Under the pieces are notes generated by a model. The model was not told the origin of the DNA, made no database searches, and saw nothing but the letters and a program-made list of their open reading frames with translations. A DNA stretch of 64,000 bases, from positions 1 through 64,000 of the forward strand of contig NZ_UYXQ01000023.1 of NCBI RefSeq assembly GCF_900624995.1, written 5' to 3'. The stretch comes from Pseudomonas antarctica (GTDB taxonomy: Bacteria; Pseudomonadota; Gammaproteobacteria; Pseudomonadales; Pseudomonadaceae). Of this stretch, positions 40,322-48,639 are shown one piece after another (within the stretch, counting starts at the first letter, position 1; each line of letters opens with the position of its first letter). The translations under genes and the position numbers were made by a program.

Positions 40322-41425
40322 ATGTGGAATTCGTCGATGGCCGGTAACGCGGCCGAGGGTGTGCGTGAGGTGGGTGCGGCTTGGGGAGCCGATCGTTCAG
40401 AAAACAAAGTGGATTACGCCGATACCAGCAAGGAGGCAGTCAGCGCGCTTCTCAAAGCACTTGATGAAGCTCAGAAAACCTCCAAGAACCAGACTGTGCA
40501 GCACCTGCGTGACAAGTTGAATGAAAAGAGAGCGGAGCTGGGAGACGAAAAGTTCAAGGCGATCCTGGAGCAGCTGTGGAAGGACGCTGCTCAAAATATA
40601 CTCATGCTGTTGAAGGCCCTGTTTCCGGAGCTGTTTGCGAGTGAGCCATCTCCCACTCTCTCTCCACGGCCATCGCCGGGTGGTGGCGGTGGTGGGGGCG
40701 GCGGCGGCGGTAGGGTTAATCCGAGTGATTTTGGCTCAAGGGAGTCCATGAGTAACAAGCCTTTTACGGCGGGGGCTCGTTACACTGACTACAAGCCTGA
40801 CAAGAGCAATCCCGGAAAAAAACCTGGCATGGGTAGAGAGGCCGGCAACATCTGGAGTGGTTTCAAGCAGGCGTCTGATGGTAATTGCGTCACTGTTTCG
40901 GCGATAAAAGCCGCAATGATGAAGTTCGGTCAAAAAGCCACCGATGTTTTCCGTGACGTTAGAGCGGCAGGTGACGGGTGGAACGTTCAAATGCGAGATG
41001 GGAAAACCTATCATTTGAGTCGAGGTGAATTGAAAGAGGCGGCAGAGCAGGCCCGGTTCGCGGGGGATGACCCAGCAATGATTACCGAGGCTAACTTCAT
41101 GTACGCCGTCAGTGCCAAGCGGGCTCAAACGGATGGCAATAATAGAGGGGGCCGGGGTGAAAATGATCATAAAGCCCAAAATAGCTTTCAAGATGCATTG
41201 TTAAGCTTGAACGACGGCGAACATGATCACGAAGGGCTGGATCGTTTAGGGCTCAGCGGTCTGTACAGGCAGACTACGAGCGACGAGCTCGCCAGCGGCG
41301 CGTTAGGTATTGTGAACTACGGTCATCATTCAATGGCGGTGATTGGAGGGAGTATAGAGCTTTGGGGTGGCCGAGGTGGACGGCCTGGTAAGGAGGATAA
41401 CGGGGAGGCGTACGCATTTATATAG
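40322..41425 (+). CDS. Candidate type III effector: harpin-like N-terminus, poly-Gly linker, cysteine-peptidase-like domain
   Basis: A 367-residue protein with AAGGTGA before ATG and a perfect hrp box upstream. Residues 1-110 are Ser/Ala/Lys-rich and helical, ending in an amphipathic segment 'AAQNILMLLKALFPELF' reminiscent of harpins. A low-complexity SPRPSP plus 11-glycine linker follows (about 112-130). The C-terminal about 200 residues contain 'ASDGNCVTVSAIKAAM' (Cys near residue 188) and 'NYGHHSMAVIGG' (His near 340), the order of a papain/calpain-type catalytic pair; the third residue is not certain. No signal peptide. The family is not one I can name; HopX has a different Cys motif. Single gene with its own terminator. 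Confidence 0.75.
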   Translation: MWNSSMAGNAAEGVREVGAAWGADRSENKVDYADTSKEAVSALLKALDEAQKTSKNQTVQHLRDKLNEKRAELGDEKFKAILEQLWKDAAQNILMLLKALFPELFASEPSPTLSPRPSPGGGGGGGGGGGRVNPSDFGSRESMSNKPFTAGARYTDYKPDKSNPGKKPGMGREAGNIWSGFKQASDGNCVTVSAIKAAMMKFGQKATDVFRDVRAAGDGWNVQMRDGKTYHLSRGELKEAAEQARFAGDDPAMITEANFMYAVSAKRAQTDGNNRGGRGENDHKAQNSFQDALLSLNDGEHDHEGLDRLGLSGLYRQTTSDELASGALGIVNYGHHSMAVIGGSIELWGGRGGRPGKEDNGEAYAFI

Positions 41426-41462
41426 TGTGACAGGCGGGCAGGAATAGGCGCTGCACTAAAGC

Positions 41463-41498
41463 AAAAAAGCCCGTTAACCTTCCGGTTAACGGGCTTTT
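41463..41498 (+). terminator. Terminator of the candidate effector gene
   Basis: AAAAAAGCCCGTTAACC-TTCC-GGTTAACGGGCTTTT perfect hairpin. It is the last chromosomal-looking feature before the GTATAC cluster of the mobile element. Confidence 0.93.
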
Positions 41499-41532
41499 CA
41501 GCAACCACTCAGCTTATTGACAAAAGCGTTAT

Positions 41533-41663
41533 GTATAGGGGTGTATACATCAATTTTTCTCCCTAAACACAAGGGTTTTGCAGGTTTTCTGCCGCGCCTA
41601 AATCAAAAAACGTATACATTTACGCTTTTTTTCGCCCCGTGTAGCCGAGAATGTATACGAAAA
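41533..41663. repeat. Left-end GTATAC repeat cluster (candidate recombinase sites)
   Basis: Three GTATAC palindromes at 41543, 41612 and 41653. GTATAGGGGTGTATAC (41533-41548) is a near direct match to GTATAGGGATGGGTATAC at the right end (55799-55816). AAAACGTATACAT (41607-41619) is the exact inverted copy of ATGTATACGTTTT at 55876-55888. Proposed as attL plus recombinase arm sites. Confidence 0.65.
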
Positions 41664-41757
41664 AACGGCGCGTTTCAGCCATCGGATTTTTTTCTTCCCG
41701 AGTCATTTTATCTCGATTTTGGGGTGCAATTATTCTTTGTGGCAGACACTCCGTACG

Positions 41758-43209
41758 CTACTCAATCGCCTTGATGGTCGTAAGGATCCGTTTAAGTTTC
41801 TCCGGGTCGTCGAAGTAGGCCATATCATTGATCACCACGGTACGCACTTGGGGCACCGATGCGATTATGGTGCGTTCAATCTCATCAACGATTGGCATGA
41901 TCAGAGGAAGGTCGATTAGAAATCTAGCCTTTAGCTGTGCATCGGTGCTGCATCCGGCATGCATACCTTCAAACAGTGCTAGACGTTTTTCCCTGTCGGG
42001 GTCGGGGTCGGGAAAACCGCTGTAATCACCTGCAAAGAAACGCCGGCTGCTCTCAATACACTCCTCCAGTATCGAATCCATCAAGGTTTGCTTGGTTAGC
42101 CCCATTTGAGGGTGCATATGCTTAAGCGAAGCACTAGGGCTCGCCTTGGACATAACACTAGGCTGAATTCGCTTGTTTAGATATTGGGCCACCACGTTCA
42201 GTGTGAACGGGAGTACCCGGCCGGTATGGACATAGGGCTCGGTAAGCTTCTCTAGCATTTCAGGAATGATGAGCGAGGCAGCGTAATCGTGAGCTTTGAT
42301 GTCAAGAAAAAGGCGTACGTCAGATACCTTTTTTATCAGTTCCGAAAACCCTTCTTTACCCAGAAACTTAAAATAATTTTCCGAGTAGCCAAAAAGGTCG
42401 ACATTACCTAAAGCTAACTGGAATTCCGGGGGAACCGAAGATAGGCGCTTGTACAGATCGTTCAGGTTTTGCCCCGTCAGAAATTTTATGCCAGATTCCT
42501 CCAGCTTCTGAGTAAGAATTGCCTCAAAGCTGGTGGCATCCAAGACGGGCAGCGTCCTGAAAAATTTCGACATCACGACTGGATAGCTAGCCAAGCTAAG
42601 ATTCAGGTCAACGCCAGTAAACTGCTTCACCGTCAGCACCTCTAGTGCTCGTGCTACGTGCTCAAGTGACTGCTGCTCGTTATAGGCTTTGAACGTAGAG
42701 TATTTTTCCTTAAGCCCCTGAATTATCCTGAGTACATTGCCGGACTCAACTTCCTTTTTGCTTTCAATTTTGAACGATGAGAGCAGCGTGGCGGCGGGTT
42801 CGAAGTAACCGCCGCTAGTGTAAAGGTGATATTCGAACGCCCCAGGCGAAGGCATCAATTCTTCTTCAGAGATGGTAAACATCAAAAACTTTGTTATTTC
42901 CTCCATCACCTCTGGTCGCGACATCTTTTTCTGAAGCTTTTTGCATTGGATCAGCCCGGCCACATCGCCTTGGTGGTACAGAAGGCAATCCCTTCCACGC
43001 TCACCCACGCCCTTCATCAATACAACTTGGTCGAAGCTCGCATAGTCATTGCGCTGAATCCTTGCCTCTATCAGCGAGTACACCAACATCTCGAATTCAC
43101 GATCCCCGAGTTCGTTCAGCGGCAACATCGCTAGTCCAGTGCCCACAGCATGTGGTTTGTAACCGTGGGCAACCTCGTCATTGATCTGGCTTTGAGATAC
43201 TGAAATCAT
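41758..43209 (-). CDS. PD-(D/E)XK restriction-endonuclease-like protein
   Basis: 483 residues from ATG 43209 (GAGGATT upstream). Near the N-terminus 'LGDREFEMLVYSLIEARI' supplies the helix with a conserved Glu, and 'GERGRDCLLYHQGDVAGLIQCKK' in two parts (residues about 68-92) gives the Asp and Q-x-K of a Mrr-type nuclease active site. The remaining about 390 residues are helical with no recognised domain; they could be a sensor. It is the element's leftmost cargo gene, next to a HTH regulator. A stand-alone anti-phage nuclease is the likeliest role (inference). Confidence 0.7.
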   Translation of the reverse strand: MISVSQSQINDEVAHGYKPHAVGTGLAMLPLNELGDREFEMLVYSLIEARIQRNDYASFDQVVLMKGVGERGRDCLLYHQGDVAGLIQCKKLQKKMSRPEVMEEITKFLMFTISEEELMPSPGAFEYHLYTSGGYFEPAATLLSSFKIESKKEVESGNVLRIIQGLKEKYSTFKAYNEQQSLEHVARALEVLTVKQFTGVDLNLSLASYPVVMSKFFRTLPVLDATSFEAILTQKLEESGIKFLTGQNLNDLYKRLSSVPPEFQLALGNVDLFGYSENYFKFLGKEGFSELIKKVSDVRLFLDIKAHDYAASLIIPEMLEKLTEPYVHTGRVLPFTLNVVAQYLNKRIQPSVMSKASPSASLKHMHPQMGLTKQTLMDSILEECIESSRRFFAGDYSGFPDPDPDREKRLALFEGMHAGCSTDAQLKARFLIDLPLIMPIVDEIERTIIASVPQVRTVVINDMAYFDDPEKLKRILTTIKAIE

Positions 43210-43318
43210 GCTCAATCCTCATGTGGGATACAGTCCCAATAGTCATCGATGCGTGACAATTAATAATGTCTTTTTCGACACGATCAGGAAGCATTACCAA
43301 TCTGGGGATATATGGGGC

Positions 43319-43783
43319 TCACTGCCAATACCGATGTACAGTTGATTTGGCCAACCCTAGCGTGTGCGCGATCTCTGCCTGACTCATCCCCGAGGCTTTA
43401 AGCTCTCTGACTGCCGCAGCATTCTTGGAATTCCTAGGCTTGCCTGGAGGCCGCTTCTTCAATTCGTTGCCGACAAATTGGCTTCGAAAAAGCTCTTCTC
43501 CCCCCTCTGCTCTGAACAAAGCTAACTGAGCTTTGGCTCGCTCTATGGTGGCATCCGCAGGTTCGTCATTCTGGATGGATACGCAGAGGGCCAACAGGGC
43601 GACAGGATCGAACTGCAGAGAATTTGAAAGCTCAATCAGCTTTTCAAGCGTGATGCTGTGTCTTCCTTGCTCAAGGTTGCCGATACTGGATTTTGCAATG
43701 ACATCTGCCAATTCCCCGTAGTCGACGTCTCGAATAGTCCGGATTGCTCTGATCGCCCCGGCAATCTCATTCTTGAGCGACAT
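43319..43783 (-). CDS. XRE-family regulator with additional C-terminal Hin-like HTH
   Basis: 154 residues from ATG 43783. The N-terminal Cro/C1 HTH reads 'DYGELADVIAKSSIGNLEQGRHSITLEKL' in effect (residues 20-50). The C-terminal end 'AVRELKASGMSQAEIAHTLGLAKSTVHRYW' is a second HTH like those of resolvases/invertases, giving two DNA-binding units. It lies 100 bp upstream of the nuclease gene on the same strand and is divergent from the small-ORF group at 43976. Probably controls one or both. Confidence 0.78.
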   Translation of the reverse strand: MSLKNEIAGAIRAIRTIRDVDYGELADVIAKSSIGNLEQGRHSITLEKLIELSNSLQFDPVALLALCVSIQNDEPADATIERAKAQLALFRAEGGEELFRSQFVGNELKKRPPGKPRNSKNAAAVRELKASGMSQAEIAHTLGLAKSTVHRYWQ

Positions 43784-43975
43784 GATTTGTCCCAAAAGCG
43801 AGGATAAAGCCATAACGTCGGAGTTCCGATAAACCCATTCCGATGTTAGTATTGGAACTTCTGGGCGCTGCCTTCTTAGGGCAATGGCGCGTAGTCATAG
43901 CTTTCAGGCAGATAGCACGCGGTTTAGCGGAACTCAGCGCCGAACATATCACATGTATTGTCAGAGGTTTTTTGA

Positions 43976-44383
43976 TTGGAACTCGAAGATACCCAAGCAG
44001 CCGCCGAGCTCCTGTCCAGCAATGGACAGCATCGATCTGGTTCTACGGAAAGCCAAGAGAGCTTGATTCAGCAGGTACAGAGCCGCTTTCCAAGCAAAGG
44101 CTTTTGTATCGTTCAGCAGTGGACGATCGTGCGCGCAATAGCGAGCGACGCGGATCTCACCAAAATACATGTTCATGGCCACCTGCCGCTTTTTGTTTTC
44201 GCCGAAAAAGTCATCCTAGACAGCCGACGACGTTTCGATTACGGAAACTGGGTTCGTAGCACCATGGCCATTTCATTTCAGGACGGATTTCTCTTCGAAA
44301 CCAAAAACACGGTGTACGTTTTGATGGGGGATGGCGACGAGAAGTCGGCCAGTCTCGCCGCGATACTGTCTCTTTATCGATGA
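43976..44383 (+). CDS. DUF6957-like protein
   Basis: 135 residues, read from TTG 43976 with AGAGG 8 bp upstream. 'GFCIVQQWTIVRAIASDADL', 'VILDSRRRFDYGNWVRSTMAISF' and 'FLFETKNTVYVLMGDGDEKSAS' resemble an uncharacterised Pseudomonas family I recall as DUF6957. Predicted cytoplasmic, alpha/beta. It is first of three small rightward ORFs divergent from the XRE regulator. Function unknown. Confidence 0.65.
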   Translation: MELEDTQAAAELLSSNGQHRSGSTESQESLIQQVQSRFPSKGFCIVQQWTIVRAIASDADLTKIHVHGHLPLFVFAEKVILDSRRRFDYGNWVRSTMAISFQDGFLFETKNTVYVLMGDGDEKSASLAAILSLYR

Positions 44384-44425
44384 TGTCAGCTGCAACTGCG
44401 GTCTGAAGATCCACGGGAATGTGAA

Positions 44426-44848
44426 ATGTTTAGAAGTCATGAAACCGTTGCCGAGGGCACTCCTAATATCTTTGGGGACGGGTATTCGAATTGGCGAATG
44501 TTTGAACGCCACTTGGCTCATCCTTGGTATCACGTCGTCCTTGAAGAACGCTTGGATGGCAAGGCATGGCCACGCACCATGATGATTAGTGACGTCGATA
44601 TGCTAGAAGAAATACTTTCCCAACAAACCAGTGAGTTTGTCATTACGCAGATTCAGGTTGTCACGCCTGGTTGGATGAACAAGGCCGGCAAATGGGTTAT
44701 GGAGGGGCTTACGGGGTTGCTAGTGGGGTATGACTCCACGGGACGGCGAGTTTGTCTTCACAACATAGATGACGAAAAGTCATATACCGATGCGCCTGGA
44801 CAACTGATCGATGCCCACTCCCTGAAAAGAGTGCGAGTAATTTTTTGA
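44426..44848 (+). CDS. Hypothetical protein (140 residues)
   Basis: ATG 44426 with GGGAATGTGAA upstream. The central part reads 'WRMFERHLAHPWYHVVLEERLDGKAWPRTMMISDVDMLEEIL' in pieces and the C-terminus 'TDAPGQLIDAHSLKRVRVIF'. Looks like a folded soluble protein, no recognised domain. It follows the DUF6957-like gene by 42 bp and may share its transcript. Confidence 0.6.
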   Translation: MFRSHETVAEGTPNIFGDGYSNWRMFERHLAHPWYHVVLEERLDGKAWPRTMMISDVDMLEEILSQQTSEFVITQIQVVTPGWMNKAGKWVMEGLTGLLVGYDSTGRRVCLHNIDDEKSYTDAPGQLIDAHSLKRVRVIF

Positions 44849-45072
44849 TTTGATCTCGTAATGTGCATTTGCAGCGATGAAAGGATCGCGTAGCTCCCAC
44901 TAGTGGAGGCTCATTTGTTTAGAGCGACTCGGGGAGATCATGAGGGCATACCTTATGAGGAGGTGCTTCTTTCTGAAGCCATCGGCCTTTCTTCCATACG
45001 TGCTCCTTTTTTGGCTTGGCTTGGTCGAGGCACCTCAGCCACGTCAGATCTTTAAATGGATGGAAACCTAAT

Positions 45073-45441
45073 ATGCTCGAAACGAGCGATGCAGGCCGTC
45101 ATGGCCGCCACCTGACTGACTTTCAACTCAAAAGGATTATTTGCGCCCAACAGTGGCATTACGATTCACCGATCACTGGTTACCTTTCCGACGCGCTATT
45201 TGTGGGCAATACGTGCATTGCAATAGTATTTGATCACTCAAGGAAAGGGCCCCGCGAGCGGTTCAAGGATGGACACATGATTCGAACCTCCCACATTCTA
45301 TCCGTTCATAAAGAAGGCCGGTTCTGGATTCTGACGACGCTGAACAGCTTGTACGTCGTGGCCAGTTTCAAGTGTCAGATCGGCAGGCCGACGTTCAAGC
45401 GACTGGATGCCTTTGGACGCCTGAAGGGATGCGTCAGATAG
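45073..45441 (+). CDS. Hypothetical protein (122 residues)
   Basis: ATG 45073 is chosen over an in-frame upstream start at 45016; neither has a strong ribosome site. 'LTDFQLKRIICAQQWHYDSPITGYLSDALFVGN' in parts, then 'MIRTSHILSVHKEGRFWILTTLNSLYVVASF' suggests a small beta-rich protein. No family recognised. Lies 224 bp after the preceding hypothetical gene; that gap holds nothing I can support. Confidence 0.5.
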   Translation: MLETSDAGRHGRHLTDFQLKRIICAQQWHYDSPITGYLSDALFVGNTCIAIVFDHSRKGPRERFKDGHMIRTSHILSVHKEGRFWILTTLNSLYVVASFKCQIGRPTFKRLDAFGRLKGCVR

Positions 45442-45488
45442 ACGATGCGGAGACGGTATTTTGATCTTCACGGATAGGGCTAGGGTGC

Positions 45489-45668
45489 ATGGGAGATGAT
45501 GATCGCTGGACTGCGATCCAAGCAGAGAACAATTTCGATGAGGTGGTCGAGCAGCTTATAATTACGCACAAGCCGGTTTTTATCGACGGTGAGCGTAGTC
45601 GCGCGATATTAATCTCCATGGAAGAATGGGATTCCATCCAAGAGAAACTCATCTCGCTCCCCGCCTGA
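45489..45668 (+). CDS. YefM/Phd-type antitoxin (orphan)
   Basis: 59 residues, ATG 45489. 'NFDEVVEQLIITHKPVFIDGERSRAILISMEEWDSIQEKL' in two halves is the Phd/YefM core (residues 15-55): helix, then 'PVFIDGERSRAILIS', then the W-containing helix. The usual first about 10 residues are shortened. No RelE/YoeB/Doc-type toxin is encoded on either side, so it is an orphan or solitary regulator. Confidence 0.72.
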   Translation: MGDDDRWTAIQAENNFDEVVEQLIITHKPVFIDGERSRAILISMEEWDSIQEKLISLPA

Positions 45669-45787
45669 CCCCTAACTCCAGGCAGCTGAGAAACGCACAC
45701 ACTACAAGAAAATTTAGCTACAGTGTGATACTAGCGGAGCTGATTTTTCCTAGCTTCTAGCGAGTCAACCACACAAGGATGGTAGCC

Positions 45788-46924
45788 GTGCCAACAACTG
45801 CGTATTCGACGTACTTTCGTTGTGAACTTGATGTGGAGCAATTGCTAGCGAAAATGGGGAAGGGGGCATCTCCTGTTCCATTGCATCAATTAGACGGTCT
45901 AGACCCTCTTTGGCGAGAGTGGATAAAGAAGGATATTCGATGTCCATCATGTGGCGTCGCTGGAGCTACCTTGATTAGTGGGGCTGTAGCTAAACGCTCC
46001 GGTAAGGCCTTGCGCCAAGCTCACTTTCGATTTCAACCCGGGGAACAGAATAATGGGCATCTCCGTTACTGTGATTTTGAACTCGCCGACCGTGAAAGTA
46101 AGGGAGTGGAAAGTCTGGTTGCATTGGGCGGGCCGAGAAACAGAGAAACACGGTATATAAGGTATTTGGTTTGTATTGGTATAGAACAAGGCATGTTCTC
46201 TCAAGCAGACATTCGAGCCATGAGGCAATGGTTTTTTGAAAATAAGCAAAAAAGCCGGTTTGTTGTAACTTGTGCCGAGGAGAATATTGACTATATTGCT
46301 TCTATGCCCTCATCTAGAGCGCCTGCATTAAGTGAGTTTTCCCCACCCTATGGTGAAATACCGTCCTTTAATTGGCGTCATGCTGCTATAAGTAGATTTA
46401 TTAGAGATAATGGGTCATTGCTTACTCAGCTTGACAGTCTCAAAACTAGCTCTCAAGTAGCCAGTCGTGCTAAGGAACTGATAACTCGTTATAGACAATC
46501 TGAAATGTTTGATGTGTCTATTCTCCAACCGTATTACAGCTCTACTATAGAGTTGGCCGTATTTTTCGCCCGTGAGTGTCCCGAGTTCGGACTGCAGAAT
46601 AAATATCACGCTATTCGATGGGGTGTGAGCTCTAACGCATTGTTGGCGTTCTGCGCGCTTTTGCTTTATGTCACACAATGGGAGTTTGAGTCCGCGATTG
46701 CTCTGATGGGAGCAATTATGCAGTCCCCTGAACCGAAGGATCTCTTGGCAGGAAATATAATTGGTTTGAATCCTTTTCATGATTATGCAGCTTGGAAGTT
46801 AATTCGAGATGCTAGTGTTATGTCGATAAAGTGGTCTGTGCTACCAACGTACAAAGAAGGTATTGATGCAGCGGAAGCGACGTTGCGTGAGGAGCACAGG
46901 CTCTGGAAATTAGCTCGAATATAG
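45788..46924 (+). CDS. Zn-ribbon/CoiA-like protein upstream of the Gabija-like pair
   Basis: 378 residues from GTG 45788, chosen because AAGGA lies 9 bp upstream; an ATG three codons earlier lacks a site. 'CPSCG' (about residue 56) with 'HFRFQPGEQNNGHLRYCDFE' (about 80-100) recalls the cysteine/histidine region of CoiA-like competence nucleases. The rest is helical and unrecognised. Codon use shifts to AT-rich from about 46.1 kb. It precedes the OLD ATPase gene by 83 bp on the same strand, so it may be a third component of that system. Confidence 0.65.
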   Translation: MPTTAYSTYFRCELDVEQLLAKMGKGASPVPLHQLDGLDPLWREWIKKDIRCPSCGVAGATLISGAVAKRSGKALRQAHFRFQPGEQNNGHLRYCDFELADRESKGVESLVALGGPRNRETRYIRYLVCIGIEQGMFSQADIRAMRQWFFENKQKSRFVVTCAEENIDYIASMPSSRAPALSEFSPPYGEIPSFNWRHAAISRFIRDNGSLLTQLDSLKTSSQVASRAKELITRYRQSEMFDVSILQPYYSSTIELAVFFARECPEFGLQNKYHAIRWGVSSNALLAFCALLLYVTQWEFESAIALMGAIMQSPEPKDLLAGNIIGLNPFHDYAAWKLIRDASVMSIKWSVLPTYKEGIDAAEATLREEHRLWKLARI

Positions 46925-47007
46925 GTGTGGTCACTTTGCTTTATAGATCGCTTGGTTTTGGTGGGCGAGTTAAGAAGATTTATAACTAATATGAGCATGG
47001 AGGCTAT

Positions 47008-48639
47008 ATGCGCATAACGAAATTGTTGGTGGAGAATTTTAAGAGCTTCAAAGAGCGGTTTGAAGTTGAGTTTACTGAAGGGCTAAATATTGTTGTTGGT
47101 GATAATGAGGCTGGAAAGTCTACAATACTAGAAGCTATAAATCTCGCATTGACCGGTTTTTACATCAATCGTCCACTGAGGGGGGAGTTAAATCAGTATC
47201 TTTTTAATGAGACCTCGGTCAGAAATTATCTTGATAGTCTAAAAGGTGGCGCGCCGGAATCACCGCCACAAATCCTTATCGAGCTATACCTCACGGATGA
47301 GGAGCCTATGCTATCGGGTGATTTCAATAGGGATCGAATTGCTTCGTCAGGGATTCATGTCTCAATAGAGTTTAACGAAGAGTATCGTGCGGAGTACGAG
47401 GCGCTTATCGCTGCTGGCGAGCTTAAAACTCTTCCAATTGAGTATTATCATGTAATTTGGAAGAGTTTTTCCAGGGAGTTGATTACAGCTAGAAGTATAC
47501 CTATAAAGTGTGCGTATATAGATTCTACATCGGCGCGGTATCAAAATGGCTCTGATGTCTATATAGGTAGAATTGTCAAGGATTTGCTATCCCCCGAGGA
47601 GATCGTAAGTGTATCGCAATCGCATAGGCAGATGAAAGAAACCTTTATGGGAGCGCCAGCGATTGATGCGATAAATAAAAAAATAACGGTTGCTAGTAAG
47701 ATTACCGACAAGGAAATCAAAATTTCAGTCGAGCTTTCCTCCAAGAATGCTTGGGAAAGTGGATTGATGACTTATCTGAATGAAATTCCTTTTCACTTTA
47801 TTGGGAAGGGAGAACAGAGCATTGTTAAGACTAATCTTGCTCTGGCTCATGAGAAGGCGAAAGAAGCAAGTGTTGTGCTTATTGAAGAACCGGAAAATCA
47901 TCTTTCACATTCAAAACTCAATCAGCTTATAAATACGATAAAAGTTAGTTGTATTAAGAAGCAGGTGATTGTTACAACGCATAGCAGCTTTGTGGCGAAT
48001 AAATTGGGCTTGAACTCCTTGATATTATTGGATAATAAAAAAACATTACGGCTGAATAAGTTGTCGCTTGGTACTTGGTCTTTTTTTGAAAAGATTTCGG
48101 GTTATGATACTTTGAGACTTGTTCTCTGCAAAAAAGCGATATTGGTGGAGGGTGATTCAGATGAGTTGGTGGTTCAAAAGGCATATAAGGACATCCATGG
48201 AGCACTACCCATCGAGAATTGCGTTGAAGTAATTTCCGTTGGTATTTCATTTTTACGCTTTTTAGAGATAGCAGAAAAGCTAGAAAAACAAGTGAGCGTT
48301 GTGACTGATAATGATGGTGATGTCCCTGCGCTTCTGAAGAAGTATAGCGAGTATTTGGGGGCTAAGAAGAAGCCTTATATTGATATATGCTATGATAGTG
48401 TTGTGGATGTAGGCGCGCTAATGATTGGCGGGAAGCCATTTAATTATAATACTCTTGAGCCAAAACTTATTAAGTCTAACGGGTTGGCAAAAATGAATTT
48501 GGTGCTAGGGACTGCCTATCTCGATGATCAAGGGTTGCAAGTCCATATGAGGGCAAATAAAACAGAGTGTGCTCTTAAAGTGTTTGACTCAAAGCTCGAA
48601 ATTGCCTACCCAGATTATATCTTGGACTCAATAAAATGA
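47008..48639 (+). CDS. OLD-family ATPase/TOPRIM nuclease (GajA-like)
   Basis: 543 residues; GGAGGCTAT before ATG. ABC-type ATPase: Walker A 'GDNEAGKST' (31-39), Walker B 'VVLIEEPENHL' (about 288-298), 'VIVTTHSSFVANKLG' switch. TOPRIM nuclease domain: 'AILVEGDSDE' (about 377) and 'VTDNDGD' (about 431) supply the metal-binding Glu and DxD. Coupled by ATGA overlap to a UvrD-like helicase, which defines class 2 OLD proteins and the Gabija anti-phage pair GajAB. AT-rich compared with the chromosome, indicating transfer. Confidence 0.85.
   Translation: MRITKLLVENFKSFKERFEVEFTEGLNIVVGDNEAGKSTILEAINLALTGFYINRPLRGELNQYLFNETSVRNYLDSLKGGAPESPPQILIELYLTDEEPMLSGDFNRDRIASSGIHVSIEFNEEYRAEYEALIAAGELKTLPIEYYHVIWKSFSRELITARSIPIKCAYIDSTSARYQNGSDVYIGRIVKDLLSPEEIVSVSQSHRQMKETFMGAPAIDAINKKITVASKITDKEIKISVELSSKNAWESGLMTYLNEIPFHFIGKGEQSIVKTNLALAHEKAKEASVVLIEEPENHLSHSKLNQLINTIKVSCIKKQVIVTTHSSFVANKLGLNSLILLDNKKTLRLNKLSLGTWSFFEKISGYDTLRLVLCKKAILVEGDSDELVVQKAYKDIHGALPIENCVEVISVGISFLRFLEIAEKLEKQVSVVTDNDGDVPALLKKYSEYLGAKKKPYIDICYDSVVDVGALMIGGKPFNYNTLEPKLIKSNGLAKMNLVLGTAYLDDQGLQVHMRANKTECALKVFDSKLEIAYPDYILDSIK

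Noticed and set aside
40322..41425. The gene after flgE as a flagellar component
   Set aside because: It is separated by a terminator, carries its own hrp box and has no rod/hook motifs; closeness to flgE is probably incidental.
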